DNA of 64,000 nucleotides, from NCBI GenBank assembly GCA_035771175.1, contig CM069598.1, positions 14,756,438-14,820,437 of the forward strand, read 5' to 3'. Below are positions 1 to 15,100 of the stretch, piece after piece. Numbering within the stretch: the first letter of the stretch is position 1; each line of letters opens with the position of its first letter. The notes beneath the pieces are model-generated. The model was not told the DNA's origin, did not search any database, and saw only the letters and a program-made list of their open reading frames with translations. Source of the DNA: Paratinospora sagittata (taxonomy: Eukaryota > Streptophyta > Magnoliopsida > Ranunculales > Menispermaceae). A program made the translations under genes and the position numbers.

Positions 1-137
1 AGTGGGTGTTTTTGCTTATCATTCTGCTTATCCTTTGTATGTGCAGTCCCCTCTTTGGTCAGGTCAACATGCATTCCCTTTTGAATCTAAAAACCAACTA
101 ATGAATTATATATGAAAAATAATTCTAAGAAACTTAC

Positions 138-3100
138 TTGAGCTTGGTTGCTACAACGTGTAACATGAGCAATTAGACATTGGGCATGAAAGGCATGTCC
201 ACAGGGGAAAACATAGAAAGGAGCCATGGGTCCAATTGACGTATATCCCCTAGCCATGCGATGAGCCCCTCCCACACTTAAGATCTTCTTTCGACAGACC
301 TGATCATGAAGAGGAATCAGATGCTAATTTTAGCATGAAGGGAGAAGTTGGTCATTTAGAGAAGCCAAAGGTCGCATAACTTGAAAACATAGATCACAAA
401 TACATATTGAAAATAAAAAGAGATGGGAGATGACATTTTAAAAGAAGCAAATTCAAAAGATCACACTCTCCAAAACTCGTACGTGGTGACACAGGTTTTC
501 TTTGTCCATTGCTAAGTCAGACATGATAGAATCAAATCTGCGACTAAGAAGATGCTATAAACAATAAAAGGTATATAGTGGCATCTCTTGTTGCACAGGC
601 CAATTGACTTTTGAGACATTAAGGAGATGAACCTTGACAGCCAGTAGCAATGGATTAAACCAGACATCAAAGCATCAGAAACAATATGTAGATTTTCTTG
701 GTTTCTAAATATTCCATGCAGAACACTGAAATGTGAAGATAAATCAAGCAAGATTAATGGATTTTCTCTAACAAAGATTTAGAAACCAAATAATCATATA
801 AACATAGTAGGATGAATATCATTACCCCGCAACCCTCATCATGCTCAATAATTGCATATCTTTGAGCAAGGGCACTGATATCATTTCTTATGTTATCTGC
901 ACCATGTGTGGCATCATTCATTTCCTGTTTCAGTAGCTCAATCTGCTTGTTATAGTCCTCCAATGATGAACAAATTGCTTCCTAAAACATCAAAAAGAGA
1001 AAAAAAAAATCTAAATAAGCAGCTCAAATTATTTAATAAACATTCACAACCATATTGACAATTGACAAGTTCAGACACTAATTTATTCACAAACATGGAA
1101 AAGGTGAGACAACAAACCATTTATTGGAAAGTTGAAAGAGATAAAGGATAGACTAGCTCTATCAATAAAGGAGTTAGAAAACTCTAAACTATACATGACA
1201 TGAGAGGCATGAACTCTCATGAAGAGTGTGACAAGGATGAGCAGCCACGTGTCCAGAAAGTTTCCACTTGGGCAATCAGTTCTATCAGGATTCCTTGGAA
1301 GCGTCAAAATGCTCACGAGAAGAATTAATTTCAAAATTTCAACCAGCTTTAAGGCCTTTCTTGGAGCTTCAGGAAAAAACAAAAAAAAACCTTTGACCAC
1401 CCTTTGGATGATGCTTGATTCCTTTTCCAGAAATAAAGCTCAGATAGACAAGTGACAAGCAAATAAGCAGCTTAGATACCCAATATTTGTTGGGTCCTCA
1501 AGTAGTAGCTTCAGGAAATTTTCAACGCAACTCAACAGAGACTTTTCCCTACTACAAGGGGCTGGTTACATGAAGTTAAAAGATTAAATGAGGGTTATGC
1601 ATAGAGGCTCGCCTCGCCTTGAGGCCATTCAAAACTGCTTCAAGGCTCAAGCCTCAATGGTACCTTCGGGCTTGTGAATTTTAAGCCTCACTATATGTGA
1701 ACATCAAGCTCAACCTAAGCCCTTTCATGTGTTTATATTTTTCTATTTTTTTCTTAAAACACTTTTAGCTGTATTAGACTACACACAACAATTCTTTTTC
1801 TTTCTTAAAGTTCTAATTTCAATTATTTAGGAAAGATTTAAGTTTTGAAACTCTAAGCCTAGGCTTCTTGTGTTGGAAATTAAATGCACATAACTTAGTG
1901 AACTTTAATGCTAATTGTTTTTGTGAGTTTATTGCCATGAGCCTCATCAAATATAATTGAAAAAGTTAAAAACCTACAAAGTTACTAGACATGGTGCTAA
2001 ATAAGAAGAGGAAATGCCTGATTTCTACTAGTTTTTTTTTGTGCGCGTTCATTAACTTTTTAACAAGGTTTATAACAATTGAAGCAAATGGTATATTAAG
2101 TTTGTAACTTGAGTGGTTAGCATTGTCATGTGATAAGGTAAACATACATAAAATATAACATAGTTTGCTTACATTCCATTCATGTACTATTTTAATAAAA
2201 ATGTGAGGGTAAAAGGAAAATTGCCTCGTGAATTTAGATAGTTTCAATGGATAAAGAATCAGATTTTCTTCTCAAGGAACAATAATCGCTTTCTTTTTAA
2301 GTGCAACTCTCCAAGAATGATGGTGCAATTCATCAACACCAGCTCCAAGCCTACAAATAAAACTCCAGCTCATTTTAGTTAGAGATTGATATCACCCTAA
2401 TTGGATCTTTAATGGTTCAACTCCATACACACAGTTAGATTAAGTTGTGTGACTCCACTTGATTTCCTACACCTATGCCTTTAATCTTTTCTTTACCCAA
2501 GTGTTAACAATCAATTCTGTTAATTGTCTCTTTTTTTTTTTTTTTCATCAGAAACAAGAAATGTATATTAATTAAAATAAATAAGTGTTACAAATGGTGA
2601 AGCACCAGGAGTGCATCAATTTCCAAAATTACATCCACTGTTAGCCTGTTACTACCCGAGTAAGGAAAAAGTTACCCCCCCTCACTATACCCAACACCCT
2701 CTGGCTGTTAACATTTTGATCCCTATACTAACAGATATTATCGTACCCTATACAAACAATTATTCCAACTTAGACACCAATCCGACAATGAGAACGCCAC
2801 AGAACTAGCAAAAGCATGGACCAATGAGCTTGCTACAAACTTGGTATCTTCCCAAACCTTGTGATCTTCTGTGAATACATTGTTAAATACTCTCCTATTA
2901 TGTTCAAGCCACACTGACCATAACGTGGCAAACGAGGCAATTAGACCCACTTCCTTTTCAAATTTGGATAGGGATGATAGATGGGACAATGATAATGCTT
3001 CATCCAAACTACAAAAGCATGGACCCATAGGGCTTCATCCTTTTCAATTCTGTTGATTGTCATTCCATAATTTTGGCATCCATTAAGGCATCTTTTCCTG

Positions 3101-6100
3101 TGCTTTCAACTAAATTACCTAACTCTTCACTAGGCAGATAGTAATAAGGTTTTTATTTTATTATTATTATTTTTTTGGAAAATTTTAATGTTCTATGAGC
3201 TCTAAAATAATTTATGAAAATATCTCAGAGGAGGGTAAATGAAGATCTTGACCTCTTCTTTCATCTTTTTTCTCCTTTTTTCAGGTATACACATGTATCA
3301 AATCCTATTGAGTAAGAAAACATATTATTTATTCAAGGGTAAAGCAGATCAACGTCTTAACCCTATTGAGTGATCCTTGTACAAACATACACTCCTAGTT
3401 TATGTGAATATAGACCCAAAACACTCAGATAACTTATATAAAGGCACCTGAAAACACATGCATCCACCTGAAAGACAGATTTAAAGAAAAAATAGTTAAT
3501 ACTGATTACTGCAGGTGACGCATCTCACATCATTCACGACATTTTACAATGTTTACAAAATAGAGTACCAGAGTGTTTTTGCTTGGTCTAAAAGAACATT
3601 GAATGATAATTTTGGAGCAAAAACATGTAGAAAATTATACAGCAGCATGATGACAAAGCAAAATAGAAAAAACACTAACATGGAAAACAAAGCTGTACAC
3701 TCGAGCATTTGGAAAAGAAGTTTAAAGAACTTTACTTTGAAATCGTCAATCAAGGCAAAGTCTGGAAAGAATGGCAGGATATCCTCAATCTTTAATAGGC
3801 CATCAGTCTCCTTAAGAAATGCTATTGCTTTTCTTATATTCTCTCTCTTAGTCCCCTTCTCTTGCTCAATCACGTGCTTTGCCACCATAAGCCAAAGCTT
3901 CTTTCTTAAGTCCTCATCATCTTCAACCTTATCTGCTTCTGCCATAGCAAGCTCTGTGTCTACCTAAAGCACCCCAAAGGTAAAGAAAGTTTTAAACAAA
4001 CTGTATACAAACTTACGAGAGGATATATATAAAGGAACCAAACCAAACCAACCAATGAGATTAGGAAATCTATCATTATGCCCAAATAAAAATATATGAA
4101 AATAGATTATTTAAGATACAAAAACACTGCAATTTAAAATTAAAATATTAAATAACATGTTCATGTAAAGAAGAACACAATCAACACATAACAAATTAGG
4201 TGTAGTTAGATGGATATCTAGGAAGTCATTCAAATTAAGATGATTAGGACATATACCACAAAGACCATTAGATGCACTAGTTAGGAAGAGTGACCCATTG
4301 GCAATTAATGCTAATAATAGATGTAGGGGAGAACCTAAAATAACATGGATTGTGGTAACTAAGAAAAATAAATTACTTGTTACGTAATTATCAATAGAGT
4401 GAGTGGAGAAAATAGATTCATATAGCCAGACCCATGTAATTGAGAAAAGGCTTCATTGAGTTTAGTTGAGAAATGTATTGCAATAAAAAATCTAAGAAAA
4501 GAAAATGAATTTCGCAACATGCAACAATAATTTTTATTCAAAATTTCTCGTGGTAGAACTATGTAAACAACAAAAAGATCTCTTCTCTTCCTTGTCAACA
4601 GACCCATACCTTGACAAACATAATGCAATTGATAAGTACTCAAATAGGATGCAAATGAAACGACAACACTAAATAAAGAACATCAAATGAATATATATGC
4701 ATGAAAATACCAACGAAAAAAACCACTCACAAAACAAAACATTGACATACTATTGTGGGCTATAGGTCACAATAAATTGAGATTTCCAATAGAGCAAAGG
4801 CATTTGTCAACTAGACATGATGTGAAACTATTTTTATATTAAAATTGTGTCAAGGCCCTTCGAACCCGTGACCTCTAAGTCAAAAGGGACCAACCTCAAC
4901 CATTGTGTCAAGGCCCACCCTTCCTTTTAAAAAATCTAAAATAGAACAATAACCATTAATTTACTCATTTGATCTATATTAAACCCAAAATCTTCTATCT
5001 CTATCAAACACTATTTTTTTTTTCTTATTTCTTCCTTTTCTTTTATTTGCTATGAGTTTTATAAGAATGAACTAATATCGTCTGGCAATGTAGCATGGCG
5101 TTGCAAGACAATGTTTCATTCTAAAATAGAGCTCTGCAAATAGTTCTTATTATTTGGGTAAACCATAGACTCATCCTTATAAGTTTTGTTTATCTTTTTT
5201 ATTGATTCTCACTTCTCAAATACACATATAATATGAAAACCATCCACGACATGCAATAACAGAACCAAGTGAAAAAAAAAAAAAGAACTAAAGATTGAAA
5301 GAAACAACGTAATGATAGTTGATAGAAACGACTGAGCACATGAAAGATTTTCCCCACTGAAATACTATGCAACAAATGGATTTCAGTTTGATGAAAACAA
5401 TAAATAAATTATTGAACTAAGAAGTACAAATTGAAGCCCTTCACATAGTTATGTACAATGGAGACAAAACCAACTCTTACAAAGCTCCAATTTGTCTCAT
5501 TGGACTATGAAGGAGTTGCAAAAGAGTTACAATTGAAAAATGTAAACAAAATAAATAAATAATTGGTTACTGATCAACTGATCAAGTTAAATTGATTTTG
5601 TAATAAATCTTATGATTTGATTAAGATCCTATGATTCAAGTTGAATCATAAACTTATGGTTTTGGGATTTTGCAATTTATTCACAAAATTGAATCATTGA
5701 TGGTACAATTTGACTTGAGTCGCACAACTCAAGTTGAAAATCAGACTGATTTAACAATTATTACGTGAAGAGAGTTTTCATGTTTTTGAACCAAGAAAAA
5801 CTCTAGTTTTTCTTTACCATTTTTAGTGCTCATGATTCATTAGGATCTAAAAAAGCAAATTGCCGGTGCTAATTTTGTGGCCACAACAATAGCTGTCTAT
5901 ATGACTAGTAAAGAAAAAAAAACAAGAGACTATAAGAATTATGTTGTCAAAAAATCTTGTCTAGTTGGCATGTCCAGGACATGCCCAAATTCTCCTATCA
6001 AATCATAATCGACTTGAAAAGGGTGTTTTAAGCATTTTTATAGTACAACATGAGGAAGAAAAGCGCATTGAACATTCCAAAAGGAATTACAAGAAAAACA

Positions 6101-9100
6101 AAAAGAAAGAAGTGCCAAATTGTCAAGCAGAGTTGTCAAGGCATCACCACCTAGGAATTGATTAGGTCATTGCCTAGGAATTTTTACCTCAAATAATTTA
6201 GGTAGTTCTATAGGAAGGTAATGGGCTTCTCTATAATTTTAAAATTTTAAATTGTTTTCAATGACTTGCAAAAACATCTTAAAGAGATATGAAAAGGATA
6301 TCAAAACCTTTTCTTCCATATCTATCTATAAGTTTCTTAAAAATATAAATATCAAAACTAGAAAAACCTTTTTATCTTTAAAAATCAACATGTTTCCTTT
6401 TCTATCCACTACTCTTGATAATAATTTGTCTTATTGTTTGCTATAAATGCATAACAGGTTGACTTATCTATATCTTTATAGAAACACAACCAAACATTAC
6501 TTACACTATGGGAGTATTGACCAATGAGCCAATTTTTAGATGCTCCTACCAAGATGATTAGGAATTTAGGATGCTATTATAATCATTCCAAGATATCTCA
6601 AAGGATCTTCTAAGATTTTTTTTTTTTTTTAAAGAAACAAAAAATATATTGAAAAGATAAAAAACAAACTTACAAGTGGTCTAAGGAGGGTAAGGGGTCA
6701 TCCTTTAAAAAAAAAACAAAAAACAAAAGAAAACTACAAGATGTTTGACCAACTCCCAACGCAATCTGATAAGGTGTCCATTACTCCTAGTAAGAGATTA
6801 TTATATCAATCTTCATCGACTATGACAGTTTTGGGACTTTCAAGTTTCCATATTTGATTGGGTAGGAAGCTTCGTAGATCGATAATTAGTTTGGCTATTG
6901 TGCCTTTGTTGATGGCAATTTAGTTACTTGTTAGAGTAAGAAACAAAATTTGATTGATTCCAATGTTGAAGTTGAATATCATGCTATGGCTAATACTACA
7001 ACTAAGATATTTTGAGTTCATTCTCTTTTATGTGATATAGGTGCTGTGGTCCCTCTACTATGGAGTTGCATTGTGATAATCAAATTACTATCTTCATTAC
7101 AAGTGATCCAATATTCATGTTTGACCTAGGTTTGCTCTCTATGGATCATATTTCATTTTCTGTATTAAGTTCCAAGTTGGGGAAGGGGAGCCTTGGCGAA
7201 ACGGTAAGAGTTGTTTCCATGTGACCAGGAGGCCATGGGTTCCAGTCATGGAAACAACCTCATGTGATGCAAGGTAAGATTGCATACATTAGGCCCAAAG
7301 TGGTCCGACACTTCCCTGGGACCCTGCATAGGCAGGAGCTTCGCATTGGGCAGCCCTTTTTTAAGTTCCAAGTTGGGCATGTTATATATATAATATATAA
7401 TTATATATACATATATACTTCAACTTCAGGGAGTGTTCAACAATCTCCTTTTATGTTAATTTTATATTTATTGCGGTACTTTGATATTTAGGAGCACCTT
7501 ATCTAGGTTTACTCTTAAGTAGGTCAGTTTTGCCCTGTTGTTAATAATCAATACACAAATACAATGAGAAAAGGGGTGCTGCTGTTTTGTATAGCTGCAG
7601 CCATATTTCCTAGTTTCACTTAATTTCTCTCTTTCTTTCTTGCTCTTTCTTTTCTGATTTGTTTAATCCTTTCTCTAATACCTCATTATTGATTCTAAAA
7701 CACAGATGTGTAAGTGTAATAATTTATTAGGAATAATCTAGTGCTTCACGCATAAATGTGCCTTTCTTGCATGCTAATTTTGCCATTTCAAATGTGAAAA
7801 TGATCTTTATGGTCAGATGTGCAACTCATTTCTGCCCTTGTTTTAGCAATGACAGTCTGACTTTAAAGATACATTTTTGGCATTGTACATCACTAACATC
7901 CTGGAAATTGTGGAGGCAACTGGTTCCTTGAATTTCAGGTATTTAAGTTTATAAAATTACAGCACTTGAGATGATGCATTTTATCTTTTAAATGTCATCA
8001 CACAGAATTCAAATAGAGTTCTTACTGACTTGCTTGATCAAACAATATCTATCTTGAGTCTACTAAAGTGCCATCTATAGAGGTAAGAACCAATGCTCAT
8101 TAATTTAAAAACTAAAAATAAATTTCTTCTGATAAATGTCATGCATGGGGATGTGGGCATATAAATCCTTGTTTTATCACAATAGCCCATATTTTCTTCA
8201 TAATTCATAACAAAATCCCAAACGTAGTTTTGTGGTGAACCATATACACATCAACTCAAAAAGTTGTCATGGCTTCAGGTTTGAAATGACCATGCCATTC
8301 ATACTAAATATGTCTTTAGGTTTGCATTCCTTGTACCCGGATGGATTATGCATGCATCATCTTTGGTTCTTAACAGGTGGTGGGATAAACATTAAATCAC
8401 GCCTCTATAGAGGGACCTCAAATGACATGGATAATACATATATATATGATGATAATGACAAAGGAGAAGCAGACATATGATTTACATAAGTTACAACACA
8501 TACATGCAAAACAGTTGAAAATGATGGAGCTAGAACTATATAATTATCACCTGAAGTGCAAGGGCGACAGCCTCTTCATGCATGGACATCATACTGTATA
8601 TGTGGACACAAGCACGCATACGCTTTTCCTTAAGGCAAAGACGCAATGCATACTTGGGATCATAGAAAAAATCTGGGCCACCAACACGGCCTTTACCAAA
8701 CTTACATTGAAGGAAACGCAGAAGTGCACTATCATCCTCCTGAAATAGATGGAAAAAGAAGTTACACATGAATTGACTAATGCCATAGAAATTAGGTCAA
8801 TTGTTATGTAAATGCAACATAGCAACAGAGTTACTGAGAGATAACAAAAACAACAAGTGCTCATTGAAAGGGGTAATCCACTCTTACTCAAGCATCGATA
8901 CAGGAGATATTGATAAAGTCTACATAATACAATGATTCCTTTTTTCAACTACATACACTCATCCCTTATGTTTTTATACAAGTACTTTGAAGTTTGAACA
9001 TGTTTTTTTTCCTAATATGGTATACGTGGAAGATCCCCGTAATATCAAATACAATGAGCGAAAGAAGGGATCAACAAGACCATAATTTTCTTTAACTTCT

Positions 9101-12100
9101 TCCTTTCTTCCTATCTTCTTTTTTCCCTTCATTTCTTTCTCAATGACGGAATAACTTGTGTTCCAACTTTGTGTCAAATCATTAATCGATCAGGGAAGCA
9201 GCCTTGGTTCCTTCTAATGTTTCTTCTTAAGCACTTGTTTGCTCATGTATTCATAAGAGAAGCTCAATGGATCCTAAAATCATGAGGAGCCTGGTTATGT
9301 TTGCAGTGTCTTTCTGGATAATTAAGCGCATTCCAAATGTTATATGAACTCAAGAAAAGTTACTAAAATATGTATTGGTCTAGATAAAATTCGCAAGACA
9401 CTTTTCGAACTATTTAATTACTCAACTCAACTCAGCAATAAAGCCTTTTTTCCCAACTATATGGGATTGGCTCCATGAATTTGCTTCCTCCGCGTAGTTA
9501 CATTTCAAGTGGATATATCTATCCTAATTATCTCCATCCATTTTTTTTTGGGTCTTCCTCTTCCTCTATTAAGGTTTACCCAATGCAGGAGGCTCCAACC
9601 ATTGTTTTTTTCTTTGAGAAGAAACAAAAATAACTATATTAATATATGGAAGAGGTACATCATAAGGAGCACAAGAAATGCTCTGGGAACATAACGATTA
9701 CACAGCAAAAGCCACACACAAAAAAACACCAACCAGCCCAGAACTGAAACAGAAGGGGCATAAAAGCAACAGGGTGTCCCAACTCCTATACAGTCAGCAA
9801 AAGAAAAGCCAATCCCTAACTTGGAGGAAGAAATCCACCTAGCAGCAGCAATCTTAGACTCCTCCATAACCTCTGCTGCATCTTTGCATCCATTTCGAAA
9901 ATTCTGTTGTTCCTCTCCCCCCAAATGACCCACAAAACTGCAATGGAAACAAGACATCCAGTATCTTTCCTTCTCCTGGAAAAGCCAACAGCATGATTAA
10001 ACAAGAAACAATTTTCAGAAGATGAGGGGGGCACAAATTTTCCAGGCAGCATTCTCTCCCAATCTTGCCACACCTTTAGGGAAAAAGAACACCTAAAGAG
10101 CATGTGATCACTTGACTCCTGCTCGTTAAAACACAGCACACGACATTGAGGAGATAAACAGAGATGAGGTTCCAACCATCGTAAGATTTGAGGAAGGGAC
10201 AATGTATGTGGCCTTTATATTGGATGGGTTATTTCTGGATGCGAACTCATGTCCTCTAGAAAGGGACAATTTTTACCTAGCCTCAATGATAAGAGCAGCT
10301 TCAATTGATAATAAAATTGAAGAGCAACGATTAAGATGTTTTTGATACATACAAAAAAGACTATTAGATGAGTTAGTTCAGAACAAGGTTCGAAGCTTCG
10401 ACTTCGCCCAACACTTCAACCTTTAAAAATCGGAATTAATTCGGAGAAGTTTGAGAAGTCTTGGAGAATTATTGTAAAATTCGCCAACTTAGAGAAGTTT
10501 AAAGACTAATATAAATAAACACTTTTAATACATAAAAATACCAATAAGTGACCTAACAAAATCAATCTTGTTAAGTGGGTTGATGAATTTGAAATGGTGG
10601 CTTTTGGTTTTAATTCATTTTCTTTGTTTTGATATTTAATTTTGTGATGGCTTGCTTCTCAACCAGATATTTTGCTAGTTTGAATTCCATCATGCTTAAT
10701 TTATTAGTTTATTATTTAAATGCATTTTTTTTAATCTTGTTTTATAAGAGTTAACTAAAAGAAGATGACTTTGAAAACTCTTTTAATTTATTTTTAAGTT
10801 TTTATCTTATTTCAACTTTATTTATTTTGCTTCTTTTCTTCTCTTTTTGGTAAAGGATATCCCATAAACTACATAATTTGTTAGCTTGTTAAATTATTTT
10901 TTTAAATTTATATTGCTATGTTGGTTGATGAAGTTGAAAATAATACATAATTATTGATATTTTTTTGTTTTCTATTGATGAAATAACATTTTTTTACTTC
11001 TCTGTTGAATTTCATCGAATTTTGTTGAATTTTATCAAATTTTGTCCAATTTTATCAAATTTTTTGTCGAATTTTTGCATTTCTGAATTGAAAAATAGAA
11101 ATTTTATCGAAGTTTATCGAATTTTTTGAATTTTATCGAATTATTTCGACGAATTTTTGCATTATTTATTTTACTTCCACTTCACACTTCGATGGTAAAA
11201 AAAAGGAAAATAATTCGTGGAAGTTCGCCGAATTTCGGAAAATTTTTGAACCATGGCTCAGAAGACTAACATATTAAGAACTGATAGTAACAATAGAGGA
11301 AGGGAAGGAAGAGGTTACTTTTTGGATTGAATTATTTATCTTCGATTGAAGCTACAATTACCTTTTTTGAATATGTTCATTTCTAATTTTATTTTGAATG
11401 TTTTTTCACACACCCATCCTAAATATGAATATTTTTTAACCACTAAGTTCAATTAAATTTAGGGTTTAGCGTTTAAAAATAAAACATAAATGAAAAAATA
11501 CAAAATTCTCTTCTAATTTAGGTAACAAAAGTCATAAGACAAAATTTGTATTTTTTACATTTTAAGTTGTGAAAATTCAGTTGGGAAAAGGCTTAGTTCA
11601 GTGAAGTTGTGAAAATTCGCAATGACTTCAATTATTGCTGCAAATAAATCAGATTGTAATTCAATTCATGTAAAATGGATATGAACTTTTTTTTTTCTCT
11701 TTTGATGCAATTGTCTCGTCTCAAAAAAAAAGGATATAAACTAAAGAATCACTGGAGATTGAAAGAAAAAAAAAGATTTAAAGACTCCTATATTAACCAA
11801 AGAAAGAAAAGAATATGTAAGGCATAATCAACTCATAATCTTTTTGTATGCTAAAAGCATTATTTACGCCTTATACTCCCCATATTCTACAAACATTAAT
11901 CCACTTAATCTAATTACTCCAGATTAAAAATATCGAAGTTATAAGACACAATATTATTCATGCAATCGTTAAGTACTATTAACGTTTAGGCCTCAAGCTC
12001 ATCTCGTTTGCAATTGATTGGCTGGTATATTTGAAGCTAAGTGCTGACATTTATGAGAGGAAAGGAATTTACGGATAACCAAAATGAAGTATTAATTGTG

Positions 12101-15100
12101 CAATTTAATTTAGTATTTATGGTTGGATTGGCTCTCACACACACAAAAAAAAAGAAAAATTGGTTTATAAAATTATCTGATCTTCATGCCAATTGAATAT
12201 TGTATTCTATGGTCTCCTACAACTAATTGAAAAGAGAAAAGAGAAAAAGAAACCACTTTTTGAAGCATCAAAGAAGTGGTCCGCTAAGAGCAAGTTTAAT
12301 GGAAGACACAAAAGTCTGGCTTTTGCAGTCTTGGTTATGCAATGCACCAAATCCTTCAATAATAATAAATAATAACAATAATAAGAATAAGAAGTGATCA
12401 ATAACATACTTCACCAAAAAAGGATTAACAAGTGATCAATAACACTTCCGTAAACATGAATAACCAGAGTAATATCAAGGTTGTAAGGCAAGAATGGAAG
12501 CCCATGCATCTTTCAGAAAAAATAGATGCTAGCAACTCTAACCTGCTTTGCATACAATGAAAGCAATAAGTTGTGCACTCCAGTATCCTCATTGAGCATA
12601 CGATGGACACAAAATTCCAGATATTTGATAACTTCATGTGTTTCATTCCTGCATGCAATAAAATAACAATAGAAAACAACAAGAACCCTTAAGAAACAGA
12701 GGCATACAAAAGTACACTCATCGGAAGTGCATAAATAAAGAACAAAAAAAAAACTGGAAGGGAAAGGTAGAAATTCAATATGCAAATAAAAGTAATTACT
12801 TTGCATGCGGTTCACTTGAATAACGCATCATTGCAGGAATCAGTCTTCTTGGGTTTAGGTTGCTTGTTGCCATCCAGGACTCGACAGTCTCATATGCATC
12901 AAGCATGATAAGATCCGGTGCAAATTTATACTGCAAATCAAGAAAAAATTTGTACTCTCTGAGGATACAACTAAAAGTCCATCTAAAGAAAGATCATCAT
13001 CCAATTCTTGTCCAATGTAATCAGTGTAAATAGTTTGAGTAGCTCAAAGCCTCAAGCATTGAAACAAGGAAAAATGAAGAGAAAAAGAAAGCAAGACAAA
13101 CTAAAACAAGTATATCAGCAGAGTGAAATAAAGAAAATTAATAATATGATAACATACCTTCAAATCTACAGGAACAGTGGGTTTCTGAAGCACTTCCAAT
13201 GCCTTTTTGGCTTCTCCTTGCTGCAAGACACATGGTGATGGGGAGGGGGGAAGGGAGAAACGAGCATTAAAAGGGTAACAAAATTTTCTTAACAATGGAT
13301 TTATAAGATACTAAATGCGTGAAATAAACCCGAATGCCACCATTTGATCTTCAAGAACCCAAGCGACTCATCATTCAACCTTTTAGCTTCAATTTCAAAC
13401 TCATCAACTTCATCCACATACTCATCACTCCACCAAAATGTTCTCTACAATTTCTACTAACTTGGGATTTTCTGATAAGGCTACAGCACTTGGTATGATA
13501 AGCCTGCTCACTTTAGAGAGGAGACACTAAGCAATGTAGTTGTTATGTCATTGTTGAAGTGCTTGGAAACACATTACGAAAGGGGAAGGTGAAATAACAA
13601 CATTACATTAATTTATCATAAGGAAACTGAACATCTGGAAGTTCATGTGTTCATCTTAAAGCATTTGGACTATCATTTGTTAGCCTCATCTTTAACTTCC
13701 ATTTTTCTGTTCTGACCAAAAAAAAAACCCTAAATAAATAGGTTCTAAAATTAACTATTTAAGTCAAGTCCTTACCAACATTCATCATCAAATACATAGA
13801 GGGAAACATACACATACAGATTTTACTTTCATGACCAATCTTGAAAGATGCCTACAGACTCTCCACGATATGAATTAGGAAAGTTTACCTGAATATAATG
13901 GTGAACAACAATTTCGTATTGCTCCTTCAAACTAGCAAAATAAACTAGCTCATCAACCCTACCATAACTGCAAGAGATTGATCCTTTTAATAAGTGAGTA
14001 GAACTCCAAGCACCACAAAGTTACAAAAAGCAACAAAGGAGATCATGGATGCTCCTCAAGCAAAGAAAACAATTAACTAGAATGCCACACTATTCATGGA
14101 ATCACAATCTAAGACGAAATAGTCAGAGAAAAAAATTCAGAAACTTGCTAAAAGTTTTAGAACACAAGCACAAAAATCTATGATAATGAGAATGATGCTC
14201 GGCAGATGCCCCTCCTTCCCTTCAAATGTACTCTTGTTCCTTTCTCAAGATGGTGGCTCCCAACTCAATGCTCCTTAAATAAAAACGATAATGGCATTGC
14301 CACCAAAAGAATAAGCTCCAACCTCTTCGCACACCCTTTGATTTTTAAAGATAGACATCCAACATCATTAGTATAGGTTGCATGATAAAAATGTTTCTTC
14401 AAATAACCGTCAATCATTAAATGTTACCATTCTATCTAACGAGTAAGAAAAAGCCTAACTCAAAATCAACACACGTTCAAAATTTACTAATGCTCGTCTT
14501 TTAAAGGTTACCATTGCTAGAACATATGCCACTGCAAAATTTACAATTAATTCTCCTACTTCAACTTCTTCTCCAAATTCATATCTCAAGCAAATCATTG
14601 TATCCTCAACTAGCCTTATCCACATGCCCATTTGAATACCTCCTATATGAACCCTACTACTAGTTCGAATTCCATTAGAAACTAACCATATTTCCCCAAA
14701 CTTTATTTTTAGTAGTTCCATCCTTTCATCTAATCCAATCTAAGTGTCATACGCAATAATTCAAAATTCGAAGACCAAAACCTAATGCTCTAATGCCAAT
14801 TGTTGTGCACAGTGGAGCAGAATTCAAATCAAAAGCAGAAAATCCAAACGAATGCAAAGAAAAGACAAGAAAAAGCAAGAACACACAAATTTTGCGTGGT
14901 TCGGTGAAAATTCATCTATGTCCATAGGATATGAGAATCAATCCACTAACAAGAGAATACAAATAGGTTGCAACATATGTTAAAATCTAAATTCAAGGTT
15001 CCCTCACATTCAAAGTTCTCTCACACCTCCTCTCTCGCACCCTAATGAGGGTTTTTACACTAATGAGACAATAAGGGTTAGAAAACCTAACCCGAAGCAA

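Larger units (their letters stand above)
3964..8550 (-). other. VPS18 intron (4.6 kb) with several retroelement pieces
   Basis: Contains an RTE LINE 3' end (4196-4470), a tRNA-like SINE remnant (4846-4914), an L1 3' tail (6617-6800), a copia RNase H fragment (6840-7145) and an Au SINE (7182-7360). Nothing recognised at 4,920-6,600 or 7,380-8,550 apart from AT-rich sequence. Confidence 0.6.
8740..12542 (-). other. VPS18 intron (3.8 kb)
   Basis: Contains an RTE LINE 3' end (9420-9591), an L1 insertion within it (9605-10168) and a low-complexity repeat block (10380-11265). The intervals 8,740-9,400 and 11,300-12,540 are AT-rich and show nothing else. Confidence 0.6.

Noticed and set aside
3515..3967. 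150-codon plus-strand frame
   Set aside because: Antisense shadow of the VPS18 exon 3736-3963.
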